A stretch of 64,000 nt of DNA, taken from Alviniconcha marisindica. Its lineage: Eukaryota > Mollusca > Gastropoda > Provannidae. The notes beneath the pieces were generated by a model. It was not told the DNA's origin and searched no databases. It was given only the letters and a program-made list of their open reading frames with translations. The DNA is taken from contig JABMCL010000660.1 in assembly GCA_018857735.1 (NCBI GenBank), positions 601,001 to 665,000 on the forward strand, written 5' to 3'. The position numbers and the translations under genes are program-made. Within the stretch, counting starts at the first letter, position 1. Each line of letters begins with the position of its first letter. This document shows, piece after piece, positions 36,875 through 50,154 of the stretch.

Positions 36875-37851
36875 CTGCAACACCGTACACACACCGTCAG
36901 GTCAGTCGGGGCGCCAACCATATACACCACCAGCCACCCGTTATTCCCGCCACCCCCCACTTCGGCTAGCACACCTGTGCATGGTCATTCTCCACTTGAA
37001 CAGACAACCTTGGTGAGTGCATGATACAGAACGAAGACGTATGGACGACAGAAAGTCCAGATAACACTGACAAAGCAGATCTCCAGTTACAGAAGATTTA
37101 TTACTATTTGCAGCTCCCTTACTCCCACCGTGAGCTCTTTTTACCTTTCTTCAGATTAACAGTTCCCCTAAACGTATCTCTCAAACACTAAAGCAAGAGG
37201 AAGACGGATTTAAAGGGGGAGTGCCGGAGGCGGTAGTGTAGATATATAGCAGAACTGACTGCACGTGCTATTTGTTGGCGGAATCTTCCACATGGAACGC
37301 TATAAGCTCGGTGTTCCCTCACGTCTGTCGGGAAGTGAAATGGATTCATCTGTCCCCGAAGCGCCCAGTAAGTGGCCTGCCGCCTCGGTAACAGGCCACA
37401 GACGTTACATCAAAAATGCTGGCTGTTCACTTCGCTTTGCTGAGGGTCTCCTTTTCCAGCACAATGCTAGGTCGTGTAGGCCCCGTCACACTGCCAGCCG
37501 AGCTTGACTGAAAATGGATGTGTCTGTTGCGATTCGCAGCGGCAAGCAGGGACCATTGTGCAGTAGGTAAGAAGCTTTCGCTGCAGACGTTCCACGCAGA
37601 CCGACGTGTTCTTGCAGCCTGCCCCTTTGTTTCTCCACGCCAGGGGAAACTGCGTAACGTTTCCATCTTATTTCCACTTACGGGTGGTCACATTTGTCAA
37701 AACTCGACATTGCTAATGTTGCATGTCGTAGATTTACGTGAACGCTGGTGTCGGCTGACAGGAGCCATGCACCACTCCACACATACACACACACACACAA
37801 ATATATATATATATAAACACACACATATACTATATATATGTGTGTGTGTGT

Positions 37852-37900
<49 letters not shown>

Positions 37901-38060
37901 CCTGCCACCAAGAAATGAGTCACACAGTACCATTTGGAAATTCTGAGATGTTTCTATCAACAAAATGTCGAAAAGGTGCCGTTTCTAATGGTACAAACAG
38001 CATAAAGATGTCTAAATTGGTTATGGAATTATGGTTATTTGAAATCTGGTCACATTTGTA

Positions 38061-38066
<6 letters not shown>

Positions 38067-38151
<85 letters not shown>

Positions 38152-38158
38152 GGGGGAG
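38067..38158. repeat. (GA)n followed by poly-G
   Basis: About 37 GA dinucleotides then 16 G on the plus strand. Confidence 0.95.
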
Positions 38159-38297
38159 AACTATATGGCCAATATCACGATTAAAAACAACAACTTTCTT
38201 TAGGTACACTTGGGGTAAAAGGTCAGGAGGGGAGTGTGAAGGAGGGGGAGATTGGTGGAACAGTCTGTTTTGCTTTGTAGCTTTGTGCACGGTGAGG

Positions 38298-38402
38298 GCG
38301 TTCAAGTTCAGTGTGCTTTACGTCCACAGAGACCATAAGGACTATAAGGACGGGTAGCCTCGGGCGGCCACCTCGACTTTCACACAGCTCCTGAGCTCTG
38401 AC
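38298..38402 (+). mobile_element. SINE-like family B, truncated copy
   Basis: Shares TTTACGTCCACAGAGACCAT and CACACAGCTCCTGAGCT with the other copies but lacks the left part. Confidence 0.7.
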
Positions 38403-38639
38403 GGTGAGCGAAAATGAACATGTCCATTTGTATGGTTGGTGGCAGGGCAAGAGATCTCGGCCTAATTGCTTTTAGCGCTAGTCCTTGCCAAAGCAGCTGA
38501 TAACGCACCACAGCGCAACGTGACACGACAAACAACGCCGGAACATCTCGCATTCTAGACCGTCCTTTTTCTTTCCTTTTTTCTTTCTTTTGCGTCTTAC
38601 CCCATCTCTTGCCCCAGCCACATAACCCATCTCCATCCC

Positions 38640-38920
38640 TCCCCTCCGCAAAAAAAGAAGAAGAAAAAAAGAAAAAAGAAGAACAACTGCATCCAGAGGG
38701 TTTAGGACCCTAGATATCTTCTCTGTCTGCAGCAGATGAGTAGCTGGCTTCATCATCATCAACATCTCGGCCGTGTAAGAGAATGATGGGGAGAAATGTG
38801 TTTTATGCCACGAACCCAGATGTTGGCGCATAAGCTGGGGCCGAACCCACCACCGTAAAAATTTGCCTTTCTCGTTGCTAGGTGCGTCCCGACCATTGCG
38901 CTCTATACGGCAGAGAAGTG
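38640..38920 (-). mobile_element. tRNA-derived SINE-like element
   Basis: On minus, GGTCGGGACGCACCTAGC then GGTGGGTTCGGCCCC resemble Pol III A and B boxes about 40 nt apart. A non-tRNA body and a T/C-rich end (complement of 38,650-38,680) follow. Identification by box spacing only. Confidence 0.45.
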
Positions 38921-38960
38921 ATCAAGGCACAGAATGACTGGGCAAAGCGGGGTGGGGCGG

Positions 38961-38961
<1 letters not shown>

Positions 38962-38997
<36 letters not shown>
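38962..38997. repeat. Poly-G tract, about 35 nt
   Basis: An uninterrupted G run on the UNC5 template strand. Confidence 0.92.
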
Positions 38998-40517
38998 GGA
39001 AGATGCCGCACATGACAAAACCTGTGTGGAAGCGAAGCATGGCGTGTAATCAGGAAAGGAGCAGGTTTTTGTTTTTGGCTGGAAGACAGAAGAAGGAGAC
39101 AGCGCGGCTAGAGAGAGTAGCAATGCACAGAATGCTAGCCCCTAGTCTTCACTGCCAGCAACTCGGAATGCTACATCCAAACTAAGAATAACTGCAGTAT
39201 TTACTTTCGCGACAGTTCTTCCCCAACAACAGTGCTCAAAGAAAGCGATTCTGACGCTTTCCAAGATAACGTTATCTTCGACTGCCTGAAGTATTAAAAA
39301 AAAAAAAAAAGTACTCTTTTCTCACCTCCCCCCGCCCCCCTGTGAAGTTTCAATTTCTCCAGATTTGCCCGTTACAAAGAAAATACTACTTTACCACTGC
39401 AAACAACTCAATTTAGTCTGATCGTGATTTGTCACTGAGGCAAAAAAGCGCCTTCGATTTTTTTCCCTTCTCTTACGCAAAGATAATTACTAATCTGCCC
39501 AACAAACATATCTCAGTCTGTGTGTATCGTGACTCCTTTAAAAGTGTCAGGCGGATGCCTGCAGAAAACGTCTTTGAAGACCCCCGGCACTTCGGCCTAG
39601 CTTTTTGTTTATGCCATTAAACTTCAAAGACCCCGCTTTGCAAAGACACGTAAAATGAGGAATAAAATCAAGATTATCTGATAACAGTCTGCCACGTTTC
39701 CGTTTTCGCGACAGCAGGAGAACTGTTCAAGTTCTTTCTTTTTTCCCCTGTGCGTCCCTTTGTAAACGATACATCATAAACCTGTCAATTATGGTGTAGG
39801 TCAGAAAAGTTCATCGCCGTTCTTATCAATTCTTATCAGGGCAGAGTCAACAGAAACGAACCAAACAGAAGAGAGAGGGAGGGAGCGAAGGCTTGGGGGG
39901 GGGGGGGGGGGGGGTGCTCACTAAGCAACGGATCTGGAGGCAGGAAAACCTGTGCGGTACTGAAGACGATTCCAACAGAGCTGGCAAACTCAGCTCCAAG
40001 CTGCACATTTATTCCGAGGAAAGCCATTTGGAACACGCTGACTGCATGGGTCAATATTATCATGAAAGACAGAGGAAAAGACCCATCAGTGGGCCACGGG
40101 CTTCGCTTCAGGTTCACTAACTGGTCACGGAAATGGCAGCATTCCTCGCCGGAAGTGGGAGGACAAAATTATCCATGCACTCATCATCAGAAATACTGTT
40201 TCCCACATCGTCATTTCACTCGTTGTCTCCCAGTATTTTAGAATCCATATTCACGTGCGTGCAATTACTGATAGCTCATTGGCTTTTGTTATGCCCAGTC
40301 AACCAATTTGATTATAAGAGTGTGAAGTGCAATGCCAGAAGAACTAAAGTCCTTCGCGGCAGGTGGCGCTATTTGGCTTCAAAAGTATAACTTACATTCC
40401 CGTCTGAGAGGGGGCAGGACTGTGGAACACAGGACTCATGTCAGACTGCAAGGGTGCTGTTAATGCCGTTTCTGGAGCTGGTGTGTGTGTGCGTGTGTGT
40501 GTGTGTGTGTGTCTGTG

Positions 40518-40569
<52 letters not shown>

Positions 40570-40804
40570 TGTATGTGTGTGCAAGTTTTGGGTGTCGTTG
40601 TCTGTATACGTGTCTTTTTTCTTTTATTACTGAATGTCACTGATTTTGTTGTTGTTAAAAATGCACAGCGCCGCGAGCTAGTAATTCTTTACGGGGCACA
40701 GCGTTACATACGACTTATTATTATTAATAATATGCCTACAGGACTTAAATCTTACATTCTCGTCACTTGAGAAAACGGGATTGGAACCAACATGCCTATC
40801 AGTC

Positions 40805-41160
40805 TAGTAGTAATCAGTAACAAGCACCCCACCCCTCCTCCTCCTCCTCCCGCTCACGAAGTCGTTACAGCAGAACCATCTACACTACCGTGAGCAGAAA
40901 GACCCTTAGATCCACGGACTGACCTGATTCGGGAAACACAAGACGCCCCCAATCAACATGCCTATCAGTCTCGTAGTAATCAACAACATGGCTCCCTAGT
41001 CTCGTAGTAATCAACAACATGGCTCCCCAGTCTCGTAGTAATCAACAACATGGCTCCCCAGTCTCGTAGTAATCAACAACAAGGCTCCCCCTCCTCCTCC
41101 TCTTCACTAAGACGTTACCTACACTACAGCAGAAGGACCCGAAGGTCCGCGAACTGACCT
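40805..41160 (-). repeat. Tandem duplication including UNC5 exon end and donor
   Basis: The block around 40,805-40,958 (ATGCCTATCAGTCT.GTAGTA, CTCCTCCTCCTC, AGACCC..AG.TCC.CG.ACTGACCTGA) matches 40,965-41,195. Four copies of AGTCTCGTAGTAATCAACAA lie between. The upstream-in-genome copy has a degenerate exon 3' end and an intact GTCAGT donor (GT at 40,923-40,922). Confidence 0.85.
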
Positions 41161-41782
41161 GACTCCGGCAACACGAGACGCCCCCCAGTGTAGTTGAAGG
41201 TACTCCACGTCACCGCCTCCGTGTCCACGTTGCCAGGCAACTGCACCGAGATGACGGACTGGCGGCTGCCCTGCAGGCTGTCCGAGTGTCCGGACGCCGG
41301 CCGACTGTGGCAGTCCGGGGCTGGGGGCGGCGGGGGCAGCCCCGCCTTGCTGTCTTTGATCGTCAGCTTCTCCATGGAGGAGGAGTCCAGGTTGTGGCTG
41401 ACGGTGGGCTCGACGAACACAGTCTTGTTGCTGCCGGGTCGCCCCAGGGTTCCGGAGAGTCTGTGGGGCTGGGGCAGCTCCCCGGGGGACGCCGGCATGT
41501 TGAAGTGCGCGTTGGGCACGCTGTACAGGTTGTCGGAGTTGACGCCGGGCGAGTCCAGGCCCCCCTGGCTGTAGGGCGGGTCCGGAGGCAGGTAGGGCGG
41601 AGCCTTGTCCAGCGTGCCCATGTGGTTGTTGTTGGGCGAGTCGGCCGAGTGGCTGGTGCTGTTGGTGCCGCTGTGGTTGTGGTGGTGGTGGTAGGGGTGC
41701 TGTTGTTGTTGCTGTTGCTGCTGCTGCTGCTGCTGCACTGTCACCACCGTCTGCGTCACGTCCGGCTGCACCGAAACTATGT
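41159..41782 (-). CDS. UNC5: UNC5 large linker exon with polyQ/His tract and start of ZU5
   Basis: A 624-nt, phase 1-1 exon (acceptor ttctcttgCAG, donor GTCAGT) encoding 208 residues. It begins DIVSVQPDVTQTVV, then a run of 12 Gln (41,700-41,735; mixed CAG/CAA codons) and a His-rich run (HPYHHHHNH). A Pro/Ser/Asn-rich region follows with PPYLPPDPPY and a PPPPP stretch. The last ~22 residues (AVTWSTFNYTGGRLVLPES) are the N-terminal strand of ZU5, a strong UNC5 signature. It is much more GC-rich than its surroundings. The linker is expected to be disordered. The exon's last ~30 nt and donor are duplicated in degenerate form at about 40,923-40,954. The acceptor side shows no repeats. Confidence 0.94.
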
Positions 41783-41894
41783 CTGCAAGAGAAGACGGCA
41801 CCACTGTTAGCTTCTGCTTCGCTCATTTTTACCACTGCTTTATAACTGGGCTGCTTCCAATCACTGACTGTCGGGAACGTCAGTTATCAATCTT

Positions 41895-41982
<88 letters not shown>

Positions 41983-44633
41983 ACTTTTAACTGCTAAGTT
42001 TATGTAGTTTATTTCGTCTGTTTTATATTTTGTCGTTGTTGATTCTCGGCAAGATGGTTTACTTCATGCGCGTCATTTATAAAGCAAACTATGATTACTA
42101 CCTATTACACCTATTTATCCTTTTTACTTTTCAGTTCGTAGTTCGCAAAAAGCCGGCTTCTCCGCTTTTCATAAGCCCCTCAACGTCCACCCTCCCCCCA
42201 CCTCCCCCGCAAACCCAAAACAAAACACAAATGTTCATCACGTACCCTGTTCTCCACAGAAGCAAAAGCAATATTACAAATGTGTTTCGATTTCCTTTGC
42301 TTTCTCCTGTTTCCGTGGAAATTTTTCCATCAGCTCTTGGCGTCAATTTACGGGCATTTCGTTCTTAAAACAAAGAGGCTGCCTTCCCGGGTCAACACGA
42401 AACAAATTTATTTTCATTTCACTCTATTGAAAACAGTATCGCGTAACGGCAGGGCCGCCCGGACACAACAGCGGGAGGCACGACTCTAAGCATCCTTCAA
42501 TCCATTAATACGCGCCTTGATTGAAAACGGCGTCATACAACATGCTCCCTGCTTTCAAACAATAGAATGTGCCTAACTCTAAACACCCGACCCAACCGTT
42601 ATCACGGACACCCGGGCTGAGGCACGGAAGCGGTTGAGTCAACAGTCTGGTGCCAGAAGTGAGTGCTACTCACGACGGTCGCGGGCCGGCAATGAGCGGA
42701 CAAAGTCGTCCATTACCGCCCGTCGGCACGGGCCTAATCAGAAGCGTTCTTTGTCGACCCCATCGCAGGCGTTGGGCAAACGATATAAATTTCCTTCAGC
42801 ACCTCCTTGACAAACATACAAATTTTCCCTGGACACGAGCCAAAGGAAGGGCCCCGTTGGGCCACGTCTGCCCCTGTCACCCCAATATGAAGCTGTTTGC
42901 CCAGCGACTCCTTGTGCCGAGCAATGCGCCATGACTTGTGTGACGTGTCATCAAGTCTTTTGTTTCCGTTCTCCGACAGTCAGTCCGTCACTTTCAATTA
43001 ACTAACCCAGTCCTGTCTCCATTAAGTTACTAAAAGAAAACATTAAAAAATAGAATAAAATAAAAACTCAACAAAAAGAAGACAGAAATAACGGGTTCCT
43101 CAAGCGCAGAAGGAAAAAGAAAAAAAGAAGAAGAAAAAAAACGAGTCTGTTTTGTGTACGAACTGGATCAGCCTTAAGTTCTTTTGAGCTAACAACCCTT
43201 CAACTCCCACACAAATGCTGCTGGTGTGACTTGACGACAAAAACATGCCTGCAAAATGTCTATAAAAAAAATATCAAAAATAGTTTCAAAGGATTTTTTT
43301 GGTGCTCATCCTCTGGGCGGTTGGCCCGACAGCTCCAGCAGCAGTGTCAAGCCGTTTCACCAAGACACACCTCGGAATCTGTCGGCAGTGAGTCAGAAGA
43401 CGAAAGTCGTAAAACGCGGCCGGGTCATTAGCCATGCAAGGGCAGCGCAGTAAAAGGCAAGTTTTGCAGCCGTCCTGCAAGGCTGGTCATTAATTTGCCT
43501 AATCCGTGGACTGCATGGGTACGCTTCGTTTGCTTGTCAATGCCCTCCAAAGCAAGATTAATGGAGGCGGGCCGTGATGTACGCTCAGTCCCGGCAGCGA
43601 AAGCCATGAAGCTGTAGGCAAGTGTGGACCTGCCTGCGCCCCTGTCTGGGAGCGGGGCGGCAGGAGTGGAGTAGGGTTCAATTCCACGGCTTCTTGGCAC
43701 TTCCGCTTTGGGGCTAGGCTTTTGTGCTCTTGCCCGGTTTGCCGACGCTTTACACAATGATAACCGCCGGTGAAATAAAGCTCAAAGGAATTTTTTTTTA
43801 ACTTGAAGGTCATAACCACCTAACACTCCCCTCCACCCCCACCCCCTGAAGAACACCGTACGACAGAACAATGCGTAGAAACGAAGAAAACACCAACACT
43901 ATGATGAAACCAGAAGGGATATTTTTGCCCCAGTGTTAAAATCCATTACATTTACATTGGACATTACACCACCAGAAAGAAATCTACCAAGGCTGCACCC
44001 AACTCCCTTCACACTGCAAATTCGGTTCGAAGAGAATAAGATAGGTAATTTGGTGTTTTACGCCCAGTCAATCATTATGGTTATAGAAGAAGAAGAAGAA
44101 GAAGAAGAAGAAGAAGAAAGAAGAAGAAGAAGAAGAAGAATAAGGAGGAGGAGGAGGAGGAGGAGAAGAAGGAGAAGAAGAAGAAGAAGAGGAGGAGGAG
44201 GAAGAAGAGGAGGAAGAAGAGGAAGGCCACTACTACAACCTCCTAAAAACATTTAATCCCCCCCCCCCCCCCGCCCCACAAAAAAAAGTGGCACTGCCAC
44301 GTAACGCGGCCTCCGCTGACTGCGCTAGGCTAGTCAAGATGGCGGGGCAACGGTTGCCGAGTGAGTTCCAGTGGTTCTGTTCTTTTGTCTCGCCCTCTCC
44401 ACCTGCAGGGCAGTGCGGCGATAAACTACTGATTGCACACCACCCTTCAGACGCCGGCTGCAATAACGCGTGAGATTGCACTCCCTCTGTGACACTAGGT
44501 CTGCACGCTCATGCCCCTTCGCTTCTAATGCGCCAACGACTCTTTTCGTTTATGAGGAGGAGGGGAGTGGGGGGTTGGGGTGGGGAGGGGGGTGGGGGTG
44601 GGGTGGAGGAGTCTCTGACTGTCTGTGTTAGTC

Positions 44634-44890
44634 AGGTTGGACTAGCGGTGAGGCACTGGGCTAGTAAGCAGAAGGACCTCGGTTCGATTCCGCTTCGGCT
44701 CTCCTCTCTCTTCAAAGGTTAAGGTTTGTGGCACTTGTCTTTGTGACTTCAGTTTGTCCCTTACAATTAATGAAACATTAAAATGGCTCTCACCGCTGCC
44801 CGTCCTAGTGTAGAAGTCATTCTGGTGCTGACAGTATAGTGTTAGGTATATGACAGCATAGTGTTAGGTATAGTCTTCCTCTTCCCTTAA
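44634..44890 (+). mobile_element. tRNA-derived SINE
   Basis: The head holds TGGACTAGCGGTGAGGCACT (A-box-like) and, about 35 nt on, GGTTCGATTCC, an exact Pol III B box. A body follows with GTTTGTCCCTTACAATTAAT and AATGAAACATTAAAATGGCT, which recurs at 21,490-21,570. Confidence 0.75.
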
Positions 44891-45577
44891 CCTTCTGGGA
44901 TCTCGGTCAACTCGGCGTTAAACAAGTTTAACCAACTAACTGTCTGTCTACAGCATGCGAACTTGCAGCCTTAGAGGCATGCACACCAGGGGATGTATGT
45001 ACAGGGTGTAGTTCGGCCAGAACCACGCTGATCAAAGCACATCAGTATTATGGTTTCTATCAGCAAAGCAACGTGCTACGTCCGACCTAGTGGATCCCCT
45101 AATCAAGGCCTTTTTATTTATTTGTCTTTATTATCTTTCTTCTTCTTCCTCTTTTATTTAAAGTATCTTTTCACATAAGTGACCTTAGATTGATCTTAAG
45201 ATTATCAAGATAACTACATAGATCAATAAATTACATCAAAACAACGAACTGAAAACCACACACACACCACCACACACACACACACACACACACACAAACA
45301 AAAAAACCACCTTAAATCACACATTTCAATATATATATTTTTGCACTTGCATAAACAAACATACACATGTATACGCATCCATGCACGTAGTTTTTTCACC
45401 TGATCTTTATGACAAACACGAAAATACACATGCACGCGCACATACTAACACATTCGTACACACTAAAGTCGAAAGTCGTATATAATCTCTCTCACATACT
45501 TTCTGTCACACATAAGACTACCACACACACATACATTCACTCCCACCCCAGCCTCCTCCAAAACACACACACACACA

Positions 45578-45622
<45 letters not shown>

Positions 45623-45969
45623 CCCTCTCTCTCTCTTTCTCACAAAGTCTTTTAAACCCCAACTGTTTTTTCCCCCTACTTTGCATTTCTTCCCCCCGCT
45701 TTGTAATCTTCATGCTCGATTTGAACCGTATTTTCTTCCCTCTCCTGCTCGTCAGACACGATACTAGATTTTGCTCAAAATAGAAATTTCCTTTCACCGC
45801 AACAAAAGCTTACCATTCAAGATAGTTCCCAACCCAAACTCATCTCATTTGAAAAAGGTAAAAAAAAAAAAAAATCCTTTTAAATCTGCCCAATTCAACG
45901 TTATCTTGCATTGCACAATTCTTCGATTTCTGCAGCAAACCGTTCTACAGAAGGGACTGTCGTCGTATC

Positions 45970-46059
<90 letters not shown>

Positions 46060-46141
46060 TTTTTTGTCCTCTTCCAGAAGTGACCCTGTCTGGTTGACGG
46101 GACGCTAAAATCGGAGAACTGACTAACTCGTCATCTTTGTG

Positions 46142-46203
46142 AAAGAAAATGGAACAAGGTTTAAGAAAACGGATGTTTTATTAAACCTTGTTCCATTTTC
46201 TTT
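46142..46203. repeat. Perfect 23-bp hairpin downstream of UNC5 micro-exon
   Basis: The arm AAAGAAAATGGAACAAGG(TTTAA) at 46,142-46,164 is exactly complementary to 46,181-46,203, with a 16-nt loop. It begins 52 nt past the micro-exon donor in the transcript. Confidence 0.95.
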
Positions 46204-46255
46204 GGCCTGTTCTTACTTCTTATCCAGGCTGTCAGAATGTATAAAAGACACTCAC

Positions 46256-46306
46256 CTCCGTTTTTGGTAATCTTTTTCTCGTCGTCCGTCAACGACTGAC
46301 TGGCAT
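46256..46306 (-). CDS. UNC5: UNC5 cytoplasmic juxtamembrane micro-exon
   Basis: A 51-nt phase 1-1 exon with acceptor gctcctttCAG and donor GTGAGT-like GTGAGT/GTGAG. It encodes DASQSLTDDEKKITKNG, following the transmembrane exon as a short acidic-then-basic cytoplasmic segment. Because it is a multiple of three and phase-symmetric it could be skipped without a frameshift. A perfect 23-bp inverted repeat (46,142-46,203) lies about 50 nt downstream of its donor in the transcript. The call rests on phase continuity, good splice signals and its place between the transmembrane and linker exons; the sequence itself carries no diagnostic motif. Confidence 0.8.
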
Positions 46307-46978
46307 CTGAAAGGAGCAGAAGAAAATCTCTCAATTTGGATGAGATCAAACACACGATAGCATTCATGGGGCAGGCTTGGCCCTGTCACTGTTTTTGAAA
46401 ACCCATTCCGTGTGCAACAACTAATACATGGCTTCGGGTGTTCTGTCTTTTGAAACAGCCCCTCCATTATGCCTGTGCAAATGACCCTGCACGTCACGTA
46501 CGTTTAACCTAACAGGTGCTGCACGGACAATACGCGGGAGGTTATCGCCACGCTCTTTCTCTCTTCAGACTTAATATAATTACGGGTCCTTTTAATAAAG
46601 CTGACGTTCTCTTTTTCAGAGAGATAAATCGACTCGGAGGTCACTTATTATTTGATAAAAGTTTGTAGGGGCAATTTGAATGCAGTCTTCTTTTCTTTTC
46701 TTTCTCTCTCTCTCTCTCGAATGGGAACCGAAAAGCCTGTCAAGTGTGAAGTACTGTTCAACGCACATGTGATGACAGTGGCGAGGCAAACACTTCACTG
46801 CAGGTGAGAAAAACCTAAGTGGAAAGGGCTACGTTTCAAATCACGACCAGGGAAGAAACGGCTACGAATCAATTACATGTTAGGCTTACAAAAGTAAGAA
46901 TAAAAGCAGATTCGCAGAAGAGGACTAGAAGAAGAGAAGGAGGGTGGGAGAGAGGGGGGAGAGGAGGGAGGGGGGAGA

Positions 46979-47005
46979 GCGAGAGAGCGAGTGAGCGAGC
47001 GAGCG

Positions 47006-47083
<78 letters not shown>

Positions 47084-47143
47084 GTTTTTAACGCCCAGTA
47101 CGTAGATCATGTCAGAGCAGGAGAGCGAACGAGCGAGCGAGCG

Positions 47144-47218
<75 letters not shown>

Positions 47219-47220
47219 GG
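46979..47220. repeat. (GAGC)n, (GA)n twice, poly-G
   Basis: GAGCGAGC runs lead into two GA tracts separated by a 45-bp unique stretch, ending in about 12 G. Confidence 0.93.
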
Positions 47221-47911
47221 TATCGGGATATTAAATAATAAACGAATCAATAAACGGATAAACGGCATCATTTCTCGGCACGCAGAGTGGAAAGCTCCAG
47301 CTGACTATAAACAGCTGAGGCGACCGAGATCAACTGGCTAAAAGTGACAACAGGAGCCTTTCCCATTCCCAGGTGCACCTCGCTTTGCTTCCCCCCCCCC
47401 CCCATTCCCTCCGCGTGGATAGCCGACACCGTCCTCTCGCGGAACGCTCGGAGTTGGCTTGATGGCGTGATTAACGGCTTATCTCTTCCACCGATAGCGA
47501 ACCTGTCACCTCTCTCCCACCAGCCTGTGGTCTATCTGCTGCTCCAACTTCACCAGCCTCTGCACCTCCAGCTCACGTTCCTCCAGGTCTTCTTCCCTTC
47601 GGGCTTCACGGGGCATGGGTAAGGCGTCCTTATCACACCCAGGCTGATGCGCCTGATCGTATCAAGATCTAATTATGACCAGAGATTACCGAAAACGCAA
47701 ACTGGTCGTTGTACGGCTTGGGTTCTTTGGTCCAGCCTGTTCCAGCGAACTCCGTGTCTCGGAGATCTGAGGATGAGCGCTCAATGATTCAAGAACTCAC
47801 CGTTCAGTGTAAGCTACTAAGCTACACGTTTTTTGCAACGAGATAACGTATCAATCTTCAACCGGCGTTTGCAAGTCACAATGATTTCAAGCTTGGAAGG
47901 CAACGGCAGAA

Positions 47912-48134
<223 letters not shown>

Positions 48135-48839
48135 TACCCTGACATTGCATATACAGCCTATAAAGTGTGACTCAACATTTTCTGCTCTATTTCTCAATTC
48201 TTTCCCCCCTCCTACAGCCCCTGCCTTTCGGTAGGAACAGTGAAACGACTATGGTGGGCTTCCACAGCCCCAGACTTATCTCCCCTGCCTTCAGCATCAG
48301 TCGTCAAATGTTCAGAAACGTAACGAACCGGAAGACTCGGGGTCATGTCGGCCAAATGAAGGGCGAGCCAAGATTGCGAGAAGCCAGAGGAAATGATTCA
48401 AACGTATTGCCGAACTGGAGACAAAAGCGAGCTGACCCAGTGAAGGATACAGTCCAGAGGGGAGTCGCTGGGCGGGCTTATCGCCTTCCCCAGGCGATAA
48501 CCCGTGACATCACTGACACAACCCCTACACCTATCTCCCCGATGAACCCCGGCGAAAGGGAGATGCCCCTAACGGTCATTTAACCGCCCAATGCTGACGT
48601 CTAATTGGCTGTAATGTGGGCCGTTAGTGTCTGGTGCTGATGCACGGAGGATGCAGGTGAGGAGAGTTGGGGCCGAAGACGCTCACCACCTTGGCAATAA
48701 AACTCACAGACGAACATATTGGATATGCTGAGATCCGGTGCAGGTTTGGGTCAATCAGGGCATAAGCTTCGGGCCCGTGGAACATCCCCCCCCCCCCCCC
48801 CCCCCCCCGCCGCAATCTTGCCCAGCAGAAGTTAGAACT

Positions 48840-49200
48840 GGTCTGCAAGGCTTCAAACTTCGTTCAATTTTCTTCTACGCCTGGCGGAAGTCACAACTAT
48901 GCTGCAGGATTTCAAGCTTCATCGCTTCCCTGTTCTTCAAAACTCGGCAGAAGTCACAGTTGCTACGCTGTAGGATTTCAAGCTTCATTCCCTGTTCTTC
49001 AAAACTCGGCGAAATTAGTTACCACACCTACTCTGTAGGGTTTCAAGCTTTCATCCTTGTTCTTCGAAACTCGGCTGAAATTAGTTATCACACCTGGACT
49101 AGGGTGTAGGGTTTCAAGCTTTCTTCCTTGTTCTCCCAAACCCGGCAGAAGTTACAAATACTCTGAGGGATTTCAAGTTTTATTCCTTGATCTTCAAAAC
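48840..49200. repeat. ~65-bp degenerate tandem array, six units
   Basis: GATTTCAAGCTTCATTCC-type cores at about 48,848, 48,907, 48,973, 49,037, 49,107 and 49,168, each followed by CTTGTTCTTC.AAACTCGGC. Copies are clearly diverged. Confidence 0.85.
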
Positions 49201-50154
49201 AGCAAGCTTCACTCTGGAATACTTGATACACGATGGATTCCGCGTCAGTCTCATTCAGGTCAAAATGAGCCATTCGGCACATCTGGCACGTATGCCCAGA
49301 TTTGTAATATTATACGAGCGTCCCTGTAGTCCAAAAACACACAAAGCTAGGATGCAAGCGGAGCTAATTCACCTGTGATTGGAGTTTGACGCGGGACTCA
49401 CGTTGGGGGTTCGCTTTCATCTGCAGGGCACAGTAAGGTCACACTCTGTAAATAAACGGACTCCCGCCGAGGCTGTAACAGCCTGTGAAATGCCAGAACA
49501 AGTTTTAGAGGCCCCTTTAAAGTTGCTTCGTAATGATCTAAACACGACAATAACAATCACGCATTCAAAGGAAACGGCCACATAACAAAACCGCTGACCT
49601 TCTCCTGGGATGGCTAATTGAGTTTGCCGTGCGCCCTGTAACTTTGGAAACATTGCATGCGCGTGTTGGAAGTTTATTGCCACTGACGAGTAGCAGTTGA
49701 AACCAGTAAGTCAGACGACTCCCGACCGAGACAAATGTTTGAAACAGCGTGAATAGTTTGACATGATCTAAAGGTCATAACCATCTTAATACCGTGTCCC
49801 CGACTGATGAGTAGAACTGTACCAGCCAGTCTGATGTAAGCCAACGGAGGGTGATAGGTAAGGAAATGTGAACTTTTGACCACTCAAACGGAAAATGTAT
49901 AGCCACATAAACATCTCACGCCATTCATTAACCGTTCCAATGAATAGAAATAAGTCAAAACCACGGCCACGACAGGGACAGCGAATGCCATTTCACGGTG
50001 ACCAGCGTTGACCAGCCACGTAAGCGCGACGACCTCGGCCCGCAGCACGTTCCGCACTGACCACCAGTCCTGCCCACATCGGCCACAGCGTGTCCAAGTA
50101 GTGCACGGTCACACAGCCAACCGGTGGGGCCTGACCCAGCGCGCTGGACATTCG

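Larger units (their letters stand above)
36875..41158 (-). other. UNC5: UNC5 intron (4.3 kb)
   Basis: Contains TA/TG/GA tracts (37,780-37,900), GA plus poly-G (38,067-38,158), a tRNA-like SINE (about 38,640-38,920), the longest pure poly-G run (about 38,962-38,997), another poly-G (39,896-39,914), TG/GC repeats (40,480-40,580) and the donor-region duplication. No gene is recognised. Confidence 0.85.
41783..46255 (-). other. UNC5: UNC5 intron (4.5 kb)
   Basis: Contains GA (41,899-41,979), (GAA/GAG)n (44,085-44,222), poly-C, a tRNA-headed SINE (44,634-44,890), three CA tracts (45,256-45,296; 45,563-45,619; 45,970-46,056) and a perfect hairpin at its donor end. No gene is recognised. Confidence 0.85.

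Noticed and set aside
41286..41810. 174-aa plus-strand open frame
   Set aside because: Antisense shadow of the UNC5 linker exon; openness follows from its GC-rich codons.
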